Assembly: GCA_963969495.1 (NCBI GenBank)
Contig: OZ018326.1
Coordinates: 1,754,631-1,818,630 of the forward strand
From: Ceratothoa steindachneri
Taxonomy: Eukaryota > Arthropoda > Malacostraca > Isopoda > Cymothoidae
Direction of reading: 5' to 3'
DNA length: 64,000 nt
The notes under the pieces are model-generated. The model searched no databases. It was not told the DNA's origin and was given only the letters and a program-made list of their open reading frames with translations. The position numbers and the translations under genes were made by a program. Of this stretch, positions 1 to 10,200 are shown in pieces; the first letter of the stretch is position 1; every line of letters starts with the position of its first letter.

Positions 1-150
1 AAATGCGATGGCAGATTTGAAATATACAGGATCAATAACCATATGTCCCATGGTCATATGGGTCATTTCGTGGCTCTAAATGGGTACAATTGTAATCTTT
101 TTAAAAATAAGCAACGACTAGACCTGGTGCTTCGTTGCAGGTAAAAACTA
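1..150 (-). repeat. LINE 3' untranslated region
   Basis: On the minus strand this reads 'TTTTACCTGCAACGAAGC' and later 'GGGACATATGGTTATT' and 'ATATTTCAAATCTGCC'. The same series, on the plus strand, is found at 56378-56545. Finding the block twice, in opposite orientations, marks it as the conserved 3' tail recognised by the element's own RT. Confidence 0.75.
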
Positions 151-179
151 GATGAAAATAGAAGGAAACAGGAGAAAGA

Positions 180-628
180 CACACAACTCAACGCCTCAGC
201 CATAAGGAATGAACACCACTTTCCAACTTTTGAATCTCATGAGATTCAACGAGAGGATTATGCAACTTATTCCGTAGCTTGGTAGTTGCTGGAATGAATC
301 ATCTAGAGTACTGAGATGTGTTATATCTCCCAACCGTGAAAGCTTGGCTATTTGCATTAGTGGAATTTCTAGTTAACCGAGCTGGACGAAAAAGATCAGG
401 AAGTTTCCTGTACAAAGGATGGTTAGGATTATGATGTATCCAATACAGCATAGACAGTGAACTCACAGAGCTGCGGTGCCACAAGTCAACCTCAAGATAA
501 GGAATTAAAACTTTGCAAGCTCTCAGATTCCTGTCTAGTAGCTTAAGATCAGATGCTGTAGCAAAGGACCAGATAGGAGAAAAATACTCCAGACAAGGAA
601 GTATGAACGAGTTGAAACCCTTCCTCAT
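180..628 (-). pseudogene. LINE RT C-terminal connection region
   Basis: The translation begins 'FNSFILPCLEYFSPIW' and continues with 'LKLLDRNLRA', 'SSLSMLYWIHHN' and 'PARLTRNS', a run of short blocks typical of the region after the RT thumb in this LINE group. It ends 'RYNTSQYSR', and the next codons, after a frameshift near 299, read on through 'FIPATTKLRNKL' towards the normal stop. Lengths of the blocks match a nearly full C-terminus. No enzymatic motif lies here. Confidence 0.75.
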
Positions 629-786
629 AACAGGAATGTCTTAAAAGATTCTAAAAGAATTCATAAGTAAACTAATCTTTTGGACAACAGAAGAAGAAAT
701 AGAGTGCACATGTTGTTGAGTGGTAAACTTGCTGTCGAAAAGAACACATCAAATTTTAAAAGATAAAGAAAGTGTTCAATACAACA

Positions 787-1040
787 TTAATGGTTTATGA
801 TAAGATCAGAATGATTAAGGTACAGAGTTCTAGATCTACAAACAATCTTACTGTGGGTTTTGTTTACATTTAGCTTCATACCCAATAAATTGCACGAATC
901 ATTTATCTTTGTTAGATCTCTATTCAGTGATTCGGAGATAAAATGCCTTTGAACAGGAGAGGGGCAGACTGCTATCAAAGTAGCCTCATCAGCATAAGGA
1001 AATAGTTGCTTTTCCAGTTCATCCACGACTTTGCTTTTCC
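787..1040 (-). pseudogene. LINE reverse transcriptase palm fragment
   Basis: The open stretch contains 'YADEATLIAVCPSP' followed by 'SLNRDLTKINDSCNLLGMKL', the RT motif C region and the helix after it. The second catalytic aspartate of the YADD box is Glu here (YADE), which would impair metal binding. The upstream fingers and motif A are not recognisable. Same element and orientation as the endonuclease upstream and the C-terminal piece downstream. Confidence 0.78.
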
Positions 1041-1539
1041 TCCAAAAAATTAGAAAATAGTGTTACCATATCTTTTGGGCAATGCGTAGGAGACCCATCT
1101 GATTTAAAAAGAGGTGGGATGGCATCATTATTACCCAATTAGGCAGACTTCAGAGTACACCAGCACTTTAAGACTTAGTAGCACCTTAGAGCGTTTCTTT
1201 AATGCCACTATTATATTCTCTCTCAGCTAGAGCATAAACATCTTGCGTCACAGATCTGAGCTTGACATAGTTATTCCAAGTCATATCAGTTTTATTCATT
1301 TTCCAGAAATCGTAAGCTTCTTGATTAAGATATGCATGCAAACAGTCAATAGTGAACCAAGCTTTATCCTTGTTGTGGAAAGTTACAACCCTAAATGTTA
1401 TACACCTATCAATTTAAAAACAAGAGCTTTAACAGGATCATCTTGGCGGTAGAAATGGGGCCGATTAAGAAGAGTGAGATCACTTATGACTCCATTTAAG
1501 TCAGCATGTGGCTTCAAGTAAATCTTTCAAGATAATGAT

Positions 1540-2120
1540 AGTTCAGGGAGAGGTTGCTCAGTTCTTATATGGGCAGAGATATAAATGTGGTCAGATGCTC
1601 CAATAGGACTCCCCACATTGGTATTAACAACACCAGGAACATCTGTATGTATTATATCTAAAATATTACCGGATCCGTGTGCCGGTTTTTAAATTAATTT
1701 ATCACAACCAGATTAAGTAGAGAAGTCAATTGTTCTCTACTTAATATATCTTTCTTATCATTTTCTTGTATGGATGCCATGCTATTCAGTAAACAGTCAA
1801 ATACTCGTATGTCATTATTGGCATTAGGGTTTCGATATATTGAAAATAAGTAAAATTTACTCTGCCTACCACATACTTTCACAATTAAATTTCCTGACAA
1901 TTACATTTATAATTGGGTGTCTGAAATGCAAGAAATCCGTTTTTAATATAAACTGCCATTCCCCCACCTCTCTCACGATCATTACCTTTTAATAGATTAG
2001 ACTGTTTAAACCTGGAATTAAGAGCTCTTTAGTGGATCTAAAGTTTGATACAAAAGTATCAGAACATAATAGGATGTAAAATTGTCCAGAAATTACAATT
2101 AAATCATTTAAATTTGCATG
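1540..2120 (-). pseudogene. LINE endonuclease domain, broken
   Basis: In the intact family this domain nicks target DNA to prime reverse transcription. Minus-strand translation gives an N-terminal stretch with 'RERGGGMAVYIKNG' (about 1990-1935), the typical mid-domain glycine cluster. After a frameshift near 1895 comes 'FYLFSIYRNPN' (about 1845-1810), and after a further break 'GSPIGASDHIYISAHI' (about 1618-1571), which is the conserved SDH block near the end of the domain. The catalytic centre lying between the YRNPN and SDH blocks is lost. The SDH motif makes the family assignment firm. Confidence 0.8.
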
Positions 2121-2125
2121 AGGCC

Positions 2126-2720
2126 AACTCGCCAACCATTTATGCACTCTGTTTGATTATTAAAGATTTGAAACCCAACGCCTCAAGTCCGACCTTCTAG
2201 TCGCTCGTTAATTCGCGCGAACAGTCCTTCAACGGTTCGAGTTGCAGTAAGTGATTAAGTCCCCCCCCTCCCATAATATAGGAGTAGTGTATGGTAGTGT
2301 TTGTACCACGACGTATATTATATATATATTACTTCTATATTACACAGACTGGTGTCAAGTGTGGGAGGTCTATTACATAGTAAATCAGTTTAGTTTATTT
2401 ATCTCTCTTTTGAGTTTTAGTAGTTCCCTCTCAGTATTGAAGTTTCTTTATTTTTCTATTTTTGGCCGAAGTACGTTCAAATTAGTTGTAGATCAGTGGA
2501 TCTTTAGTTTTTTAGCTATTTAAAATTTCGCTTATTAGTGGAACCCGTTCTATCTGTTTGTGTATTCTATTTACCAGATTATTTTAGTTAATCCTCAGCT
2601 GGATTAGATAGATTAACCCGTCCTAACCGTGTAAGAAGAGTTTTAGTGATCTTTTAGTGTGATAATTTTTGAATATATATTTCTGGAAAAATAAGGCTTC
2701 ACGTATATTACCGAGTATTT
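2126..2720 (+). repeat. 5' LTR of the gypsy element
   Basis: Positions 2126-2312 align with 7092-7248: both start 'AACTCGCCAACCATTTATGC' and end 'TACCACGAC'. The left copy has about 30 extra bases around a C-run at 2262-2275. The right LTR is cut off after this, so the end of the left LTR is a guess, set before the gag leader. No target duplication or clear primer-binding site was found. Confidence 0.6.
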
Positions 2721-2773
2721 TGGTTACGTCAATAGCCCCTTTTGCATTGTACGTTCCCCTAAGTTAGCCAACA

Positions 2774-3720
2774 AGATGTCTTCTTTGGGTCCATGAGCCA
2801 AGAATTATTAACTTATATTCAGTAAGAAGAGAGAAATGAAAGAGGAGAGAGGATAGCGAAGGAAAAAGAACTAAGAGCGCAGGAAAAAGAACTAAGAGAA
2901 GTTGAAGAAAGAAAAGAAAGAGCATAAATGGAAGAGCGTGGGAGAATAAGGCAGCATGAACTGGAATTAAGCCGTTATAAATTGGACCAAAACTCCACAG
3001 TTTCCCTCAGCAAGCTCTCTTATCTTTAAAGAAGAAGATTTTGGATAATATCTTACGCATTTCGATAAGATTTTTGAAATCAACAATTGTGACATCGAGG
3101 TAGATAGTGTGGCCAAATTGCTTCCCCTCCTAAATTCACAGTTGAGAGATATTCATTTCGCTTCCCTCAGAGTCCACCTTGGACTACTTTACCTTCAAGT
3201 CTGAACTTTTAGCTGCCGTAAATATCACCCCAGACTTCTATGGTGCTCATTTCTGTCACAAAAAGATCCGCCACGGTCAGACCTTTCGCCATTTGGGGTA
3301 TACGCTCCAGAAACACCTTCAAGAGAACGAGTTCCTTCTGGACTTCGTCATGATAGATCAATTCTTACATTCACTAAACCACGAAATCCGTGCATTCGTT
3401 AAGAACAAACGCTGCTCCTCGTTCTAAAAATGCCTAGAAGAGGCTGATATTTATGCAATTAGCCATAACTTGTATCCCAAGGTTAATAAAAAGCCTCCCC
3501 CGTCTTCTCTCAAGTTTGAGATAAATAACTCAAAGCCCCCGCCAAAAAATACTCGTAAATTCGGGAAAGTTCAAGGCCCCTCGAAACCCAGGAACCTCGC
3601 TCCTTCGGGACCAAGAGACATTAAGCCCATAATTACGACTCCCCATGCGTCGTTATTTCCCAGAAGGGAAATAATCTGTTTCACGTGGGGAATATAAGGT
3701 CACGTACGCACGAACTGCCT
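2774..3720 (+). pseudogene. Gag with SCAN-like capsid, broken
   Basis: Gag builds the virus-like particle. A likely start ATG at about 2790 is followed within a few codons by a stop. Next comes a Lys/Glu/Arg-rich stretch (about 2830-2970), matching the coiled-coil N-terminus of the second gypsy element. The capsid follows: 'YLTHFDKIFEINNC' (about 3053) and, after a frameshift, the open stretch 3179-3427 with 'FKSELLAAVNITPDFYGAHF', 'GQTFRHLGYTLQ' and 'IDQFLHSLNHEIRAF'. These blocks resemble SCAN-type capsids. A basic proline-rich tail (3470-3690) leads to a ruined knuckle: 'ICFTWGI' has Trp in place of the second Cys and a stop follows. Confidence 0.72.
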
Positions 3721-3900
3721 CCAAAATTATCAGTTTAGAAGCGTGTTCTCCCATCAGGCGCACCCATTAAGTGCGACTCCTGCTCCTCCTCTGTCTCTTC
3801 AAGATATCATTACGTCTCTCTCGTCGACCCAAAACTCCGGTCACCAAGTAAATTTTCTCTTTAATAAGAGCTTCCTCGGTGGTTTAAACTTGAAAATGGA

Positions 3901-4190
3901 GCCATGAATGGATGCAGTGTGTCTACCCCTATGCGTGACACTGGGTTCACATGCATCGTGGTATCCGAGAATTTACTTCCCTCAGTCGCTCCTAACCACC
4001 AAAAGCTCGCTGTGGTCCATGATTACCTCGGCTGAGAGAATTATTTCCCTATTGTAAAATGCCACATCGAATGTCAGTATTTGAGTGGTTAGGTCGAGGT
4101 GGTAGCAGCACCAATGAAGTTTTACTCTGTACTGATTGGTCAGAGGCCCAAGGTTACAAGTAATCCGGTAGCACAACCCGTGGTAACCCG
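3901..4190 (+). pseudogene. Retropepsin-like protease, broken
   Basis: The frame reads 'MRDTGFTCIVVSENLLPSVA', where DTG is the aspartic protease active-site triad, then 'LAVVHDYLG', a stop, 'ENYFPIVKCHIECQYLSG', another stop, and 'MKFYSVLIGQRPKV'. The second gypsy element has the same blocks in the same order (DTG, 'FAVVRDYLG', 'FPVARCYLQCQYYNGW', 'FCSVLIG'). The protein would cleave Gag-Pol into its mature parts. Two in-frame stops kill this copy. Confidence 0.75.
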
Positions 4191-4337
4191 TGCCCAGGCC
4201 GCCAAGGTTACCCTGGAACACGGGCCTTAGAAGACCCCGTCGATCTGGAGATTGAGACCCTCCGGAACGAGGAATTTGCCCGCGCCCAGAAGGGGCCCGC
4301 TTTTCTCTTCCCCCTTTGGAAGAAATCCAGGGCTTAG

Positions 4338-5340
4338 GTGCAAGAGTCTTCCCTGGGTAAAACAAGCATCTCATACCGTATCAAGGATGAGCTGTTACAT
4401 CGTAAATGTTGCGACGGAACCGAACCTGTAACCCAAACCTTGTGTGTTCCCCGCTCTCACGCCCTCCAAGTCCTCCAGAATTATCATGATATTTTATTCT
4501 CCGGTCTTTTAGGCATAATAAAACCTCTTAAAGGGTTTTTAAGTATTTTTATCCGCCAGGTGCGGCCAGAGAAATTGCAAAGTACTGCAAATCATGCGAT
4601 GCCTGCCAAAGGACATCTGTAAAAGAGCGCGTCAAGCCAGCCCCCCTTCAGAAAAACCTGATCATCTCGGAACCTTTTTCTCGTGTGGCCATCGATCTTA
4701 TTGACCCTATTTATTCCCCGTCTAGTGAAGTACACAGTTACGTTCTCACTTTGGTAGACTTTGCTACTCGTTTTCCTGAGGCAGTTGCCTTAAGCGCATC
4801 CATAGCGTTCCGTGCGCCAAAGCTTTCATTTTCCTTTTTTCCCTTGTAGGAATTCCTAAAGAGATATTATCGGATCGAGGAAGACGATTTACCTTCAGCT
4901 TATGGAGTATGTTGGAGAGCTCCTCATGTTAAAACCTCTATTTGCAACCACATATCACCCATCTGCAAACAGAGTTTGCGAAGAGATAAATGGCACATTA
5001 AAAGCAATCTGTATAAAATTGTGTATCGATCAGCTCCGAGAATGGCATCGCTTTTTACCCGTAGCACTCTTTGCGTGTCGTGAAATCTCCTAGGGAACCA
5101 TAGGATTCGCCCCCTTCAAATTATTTAATGGCTTAATGTGCGAGGCCCCCTTGCTACTTTAAAGGAACTTTTTACCAATCCCCGTCTGGATAACGAGATC
5201 CAATCCTCCTATTCCTATCTTCTAGACCTCTCAAAATCCCTCAAGATATGTGCCGACATCTTGTACAAAAAAGGCTGAGGTAAATTTGGAGAAGTAACGA
5301 ACTTATTTCAATTTAAAGGCGAAGGAAAGAAGATTTAAGC
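4338..5340 (+). pseudogene. Gypsy integrase, broken
   Basis: The zinc-binding N-terminus is at 4450-4610: 'YHDILFSG' carries one His, the usual second His is Leu (GLLG for GHLG), and 'CKSCDAC' supplies the cysteines after a frameshift. The catalytic core follows: first Asp in 'VAIDLIDP' (codon near 4693), second in 'LSDRG' (codon near 4873), and Glu in 'VCEEINGT' (codon near 4980). The second-to-third spacing of about 35 residues fits D,D-35-E. Frameshifts fall at about 4550, 4800-4860 and after 4880, and a stop breaks 'CREIS' at 5091. The core is followed directly by the GPY/F module at 5352. Confidence 0.8.
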
Positions 5341-5351
5341 CTGTCGAGGAG

Positions 5352-5618
5352 GTGATGTTGCTACTTTCCACGGAGAGTAACAAATTCCTGAGCCAGTGGA
5401 AGGGTCCCTTTTTCGTTTTAGAGGTAAAAGGACCAGTGGATTACCTGATTCAAACCCTCTCAGGAGATAAGGTTCTCCACATCAATATGTTAAAAAAATA
5501 TCACCGCCATGCGTGTATCAACAATATTGTGGCCCTCGATGAAGAGTCCCCTTGGGAAGCGGTTTATCCCGCTGACCCCCTCAATGTCGTGCAAGTAGTA
5601 TGCATTGAAAAGAGATGA
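5352..5618 (+). pseudogene. Integrase C-terminal GPY/F module and linker
   Basis: The translation contains 'FLSQWKGPFFVLEVKGPVDY' and 'VLHINMLKKYHRHA', the standard GPY/F module that ends gypsy integrases and helps choose target sites. The frame then runs on through 'DEESPWEAVYPADPLNVVQV' without the usual end of pol. The second element has a matching linker ('EEDCPAESLKVIQTVCI') just before its RT remnant. So the integrase is followed by RT, not by the LTR. Confidence 0.78.
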
Positions 5619-6056
5619 AAATTACTCTATCCCATCTTTACTTGGACCCCGGAATCATCATCCCCCGTGCTGGATGTCTTCCCCAGGCTAGCGCCTCTTC
5701 AAAAGAGTGAGCTGCAGCAATTGCAAAATGGATTCGAAAATGTCATCCCTAAGACCCCCTGTAGCTCCAATCAATTTGAACAAAAAATCAGATGGGCTCC
5801 TAGGAGAAAAAAGTCAGAGCCGTTGTCGAGATGCCCCTAGGAAACAGCTGAGGTTATTCATGGGATCCGCTTTCTTGTTGAGAACGGCCATCCCCTTTTG
5901 TCTTACCTCCGAAATATTAAGAGCGAGAACGGACGTATAATGCGATGGCTTTTGATACTCCAACCATATCAGTTCAAAGTTTGGTATATACGTGGTACCG
6001 AAAATTGTATAGCTGATAATCTCAGCCGGAATCCATTAGCGGACTACTTTGGCTGA
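5619..6056 (+). pseudogene. RT leader joined to RNase H C-terminus by deletion
   Basis: After the linker the frame gives 'LQKSELQQLQNGFENVIP' (about 5697), matching the start of RT in the other element ('LRQKSQLQELI'). It then passes through 'IRWAPRRKK' and a stop to 'ENGRIMRWLLILQPYQFKVW' and 'GTENCIADNLSRNPLADYFG', which is the end of gypsy RNase H, followed by a stop at about 6055. The RT catalytic palm and the front of RNase H are therefore gone. What remains fixes the domain order as integrase, RT, RNase H. Confidence 0.75.
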
Positions 6057-7091
6057 TCCATTAAATTACAGGTAGTTTGTATATATTATATTTTTTTAAC
6101 TCTATACATATATGTATGGTACCTGTAGATACTCATTTAATGTAGTGTTTGTTTTTATATTGTTGTTGTTCCACTCCCTTTTAGACAAAGTTCTAATTTT
6201 GTTCTTTAATTTAAATGTAATATTTATTTTTGTTGACCCATTTACATTAATTTTTTCCCAGAACAATATCATAGCCTTTTTGTAACTCTGTCAAATACAG
6301 GTCAAGTACCCCTTTTTTATCAGGTTGACGCCTTAATAATAATTCCTCCTATCCAAATTTGTAATGTCCCTGGTTCTTCCCACTCTCTCTCAGAAAAATT
6401 CCATTGTATGGAAGGGATAGGTGTAAAAGAACAACCTCTGCCTCCCCCAATTTATCCGAGACCACGTGCTATGGTATTCCTCTATGGACGACGCCATTTT
6501 CTGTTCAAATATTCTCGAATTTTCGACTCCTAAGGAGGTTGGGAAAATATTTCCCAATCCCGCGAACTTATCCCAAGCATACCTTCCCCCCTTCGGTGAG
6601 AAGGTGTGAAAGAGCCCACCGGTCTCGCCCCTTGCTGCTAAATGATGAATCGACTTCGCTTCCGGATTAATATATCTGAAGCTTGTGACTCCTTTCTCCA
6701 AACTCCCACTTCCCCTGAGATTGGACAGACAAATACTAGGGTTATTCTGTTGTTAGATGTTTCCAGCCCGCACCTCAAGGCCGTCCTTATCGTCTCGTCC
6801 CCACTCGCCTCATACAAGAAGGACCTTCCTCGAAGTCATCGACTAGTAAGACTGAAAGACCCTCCATTATTAGTATTGCCTAGTTCCCCCTTTTGATGTG
6901 AGCCTAGTTACATTAATCAATTAATTCCATTTGAGAATCCCTCCTAATAATAATTATCAAGAGACTATCTCAATTTCAATAATTTCCTTTTGTCTATTAT
7001 TATTCTTATTTTGATGTTTGTCAATAAAATTATATTTTTGTTAATTCATCTTTACTTAACCTTTGACGATACTCTCGGCCTATTCAACTAA
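6057..7091 (+). other. Unassigned DNA between RNase H and 3' LTR
   Basis: About 1 kb separates the pol stop from the 3' LTR. Short open stretches exist (6404-6670 and 6642-6896 on the plus strand, 6390-6701 on the minus), but I recognise no domain, no envelope-like signal peptide plus anchor, and no clear polypurine tract next to 7092. The interval could be an untranslated region, a decayed third gene or a later insertion. Confidence 0.5.
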
Positions 7092-7248
7092 AACTCGCCA
7101 ACCATTTATGCACTGCTTGATTTTTAACGATTTGAAACCCAACGCCACAAGTGTGACCTTCTAGTCGGTCGTTAATCCCTGTGAACATCCATTAACTGTT
7201 CGCGTTGCGGTAGGATTAGTGTATGGTATAGAGTGGTTATACCACGAC
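7092..7248 (+). repeat. 3' LTR of the gypsy element, truncated
   Basis: It aligns with 2126-2312 from 'AACTCGCCAACCATTTATGC' to 'TACCACGAC', with scattered substitutions and one deletion of about 30 bases. After 7248 the similarity stops abruptly, so most of this LTR is lost. Divergence between the two LTRs is visibly high, which fits an old insertion. Confidence 0.68.
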
Positions 7249-10200
7249 AATCATGATACATGAAAGAATAAATTGTCACCATATACTGAATAATAAAAAA
7301 ATGTCTGCATGGAAAAAATACTGCAGTAGCATGATGCAGTACCAGGCTATAAAGAAAAAAAGTCCCTGCACGGTCAGAAAATAACTGAAGTATGTCCATT
7401 TGCTTATAGATAGCCTCGGTACTTTCTCAACCAGGAGATTTGTCCTTACAGTTTTGTTCCACGAAGAAGGGAGCCGGCGTAATACTGTCTACAAAAAGCA
7501 GAAAGGAAATGAAGGTAACCAGTTAACCATGGATAAGCCACTAAAACAGATTCACCGATCAGTAGCCTTTCCCCCTGACTAATGGCACCTGTTACTATGT
7601 GGACTCCGCTAACTCAATCAACTACCAGTGACCAAGCAAGCCAAACACAGTTAACCAAACTTCCTGCAAAAGTAGAAGAGATAGGGAGAGGATTGAAATA
7701 AAAAATGAGGTAAACAATAAAGAAGATTAGGGGTTGATGAATACACTCAAAGCAAGGGAAGGTTTTCAGCTACCAATATCCAACCTAAAAAAGATTACAA
7801 AATTTAGAGAAAGTGATAGTAGAGTATGCTTGCGTGTACCCATAAGCGAGGGAACTCAATCGAGACTCTGGATTGCCCGGGTAGAAGGTTGTGGAACAGT
7901 CTGAAATGGAATGAGTACATTGGTTATTTATTTGGAGTACCATCTCCTAGATGAGCTGCCAACCACGGTTAAGAGCCACTTCTATCCTAAAATGTTTGAA
8001 TATAAATGTTAATTTTGAAATAAATAAAGCAAACACAGCAAAGAGTTATTTTAACCAATAAACTTTAACCATTTTTGTTCATTTTCATCTTCAAACGGTA
8101 CACTGTCTGAAATAAATTAATTAACATAGCATCGCAACTATTTTGAAATTAATTTAACTTTACCTTGGACTTAAATAAGAAATCACAAATAACAAGCTGT
8201 AGTAATATTATATAGGGAATGCATTTTCTGAAGAATGGGTGTTAGAGAATAAATATTACACAGAAGAAATTGAGTGTGGAAAGTAAGAGCATGAGAGTCT
8301 CTTAATAATCATATGACCTTTATTTTAAGTTATATGAAAAGACCTGATCACGGTAAAAAGTACATCAATTTAAAAAAAATAGAACAATCCAAAAAATACA
8401 ATACCTTAAAGGTAGGTGAGTTTTACTTTCAATTCAGCTAATAGGATAAACTGAAGGAAGAATCGAGTATCCAGAAATTCCAAAATAGGAGAAAAAGTAC
8501 TCAGTAGGTAATGATAAAAAAAATTAAGGAATGAAACGTGTAATTTGCAACAAGAATTGGCGATGCAAAACAATATTAATGTATATAACTATACTTTCAA
8601 TGTTTATAAACTTTTTTATTTGTTTTATCTACTTGTTTTTATCAACTCATGACTTGACAACTTAAATTGACTATTTCTGGAATCACTGAAAATACTCTAA
8701 GAAAATGGAGACAACCTTCATAATTTATAGTTAATTGTTATAGCAGTTTTTATCTGTTTTTAGCTATGTTCTACCTCCCTTTTCCTCCAATTTATGATTT
8801 TTCTTTCTCTCGTTTGCCATATTTGCATCGTCAAACCATAAATTTATCTTTAGATTAACCCATTTTCCTTTTAGTCTCTAAGAGATCTGAATAGTAAAAG
8901 AAAGTAGCTTAAATAAGCATTCTGAGATGTTGATTTTGGCTGCGGAATAGAGTGGGTTTTATTTTCTCTCAAATTTAGCTTTTATTTTCGGCAAGTATAA
9001 TTAGTACCATATTAATTAGGCTTTGATATTCAAAATAATAATACTTCACCAAGTAATAGTAATTCTTTGCAACATTGTTGCTTGTTAGTTTAAACTAAGA
9101 GGAGAATAATAACAAGGACTTATCTTTTACATTCACGTACCGGAGTTGTATCCTGGAGGGCACGAAATCATTCAGATGTAAACGGCACTTATCCCTCGAA
9201 TATAATGGACAATTATAACGAAAGTATATCACAAAGAAAGTTTAAATTCAGGAGTTGTAAAGGGTGTGTTGAAGTTAGAGAAAGTCCAAATATGTGGAAG
9301 ATATATAGCTACAAATGCCCCTGCAGACTTCCGAGTTGGGAGGGCGTAGTAAGGGTACCCAATCATATAGATGTAATCTGTAGCATTGTTGTCGATGTTG
9401 CACTAACATTATTACTGAATTGCGGAGTGTAATGAAGCCCAAGGGTAAGAAATAATACTCTATTTATTCCGTCTATGTTACTATCAATATAAAAACAGTT
9501 TGAATTTCAATATTTTTTCTTTTCCTTAATTGGGATGAAATCACAGTGTAGGACTATTTTTGCCAAAAATTGGTACAGTGACGTCAAATTGTCTACATAA
9601 TTTAAACCGAACCTATTTCGTCACCCCTTTTCCCATTTGCTTCTGTTTACGATAGAGCATCTTTGTATTATGACTTGTGGTAGTTGTGAAATATTTTTCG
9701 AAGACCTCGTAAAGGAGATTGACATTAGCCTTAATTATGCATTGGATTTTAAGAGGAAACACGATAAGATTCGAAACATTCACAAGTGTGGAGAACAGTG
9801 TAAGATTTCAGTCAGATCGACGTTTTGGCTGTACAAATAAAGTAGTGCGTAATAAAAAGCGCCGCTGGCTCTGCGGGTTTACTTTCTCTCAACCCGCAGA
9901 CACGTAACCTTATATGAATTTGCGATTCATAAACTGTTTTCTTAATAAAAAATTGAATAAGAAGTATTTTCGCTAGAAACTAAAATTTCTTCGAAAATTT
10001 TGGGGAATGGAGAGTTATGTTGCGAGCTGGTTCCTGACTTGCTTGAAAGAAAGGAAAGGACGCAATTGGTAGTGAAGATCTCATCATAGAAATAGTCTAG
10101 CCTTAATTTTGACAAGAGAAAATACCAGTGTGGGCGGATTGTAAAAAGTGTGTGGTTGTTTAGTAGAATAGAGCGAGAAAATAAAAAACGATCTATTTTG

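Larger units (their letters stand above)
1..2125 (-). mobile_element. Non-LTR retrotransposon (LINE) relic, arthropod type
   Basis: Read on the minus strand, this interval gives in order an apurinic-type endonuclease (about 2120 down to 1540), a linker, a reverse transcriptase palm piece (about 1026-787), the C-terminal connection region (628-180) and a 3' UTR reaching position 1. Stops and frameshifts break it throughout, and much of the RT between 1240 and 1030 is missing, so it is dead. The 3' UTR recurs at 56378-56545, which independently supports this as a real repeat family. The upstream end meets the gypsy LTR at about 2126, so that element may have inserted here. The family resembles LINEs common in decapod genomes (recollection of the protein type, not a search). 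Confidence 0.8.
2126..7248 (+). mobile_element. Gmr1-like Ty3/gypsy LTR retrotransposon, decayed
   Basis: The paired LTR segments (2126-2312 and 7092-7248) enclose, on the plus strand, gag capsid, a broken zinc knuckle, protease, integrase, GPY/F module, the linker that precedes RT, and the last part of RNase H. Most of the RT and the start of RNase H are deleted. The integrase lies before the RNase H end, the reverse of ordinary gypsy elements but the known order in the Gmr1 clade. The capsid resembles the SCAN fold, also a Gmr1 trait. Stops and frameshifts occur in every domain, and the 3' LTR is truncated after 7248. Confidence 0.8.

Noticed and set aside
6390..6896. Envelope gene in the first gypsy element
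   Set aside because: No signal peptide, cysteine pattern or membrane anchor seen; frames are short and overlap on both strands.
9871..9899. Histone mRNA 3' stem-loop
   Set aside because: The stem is 9 bp with an 11-base loop, not the 6-bp stem with 4-base loop, and there is no histone gene nearby.
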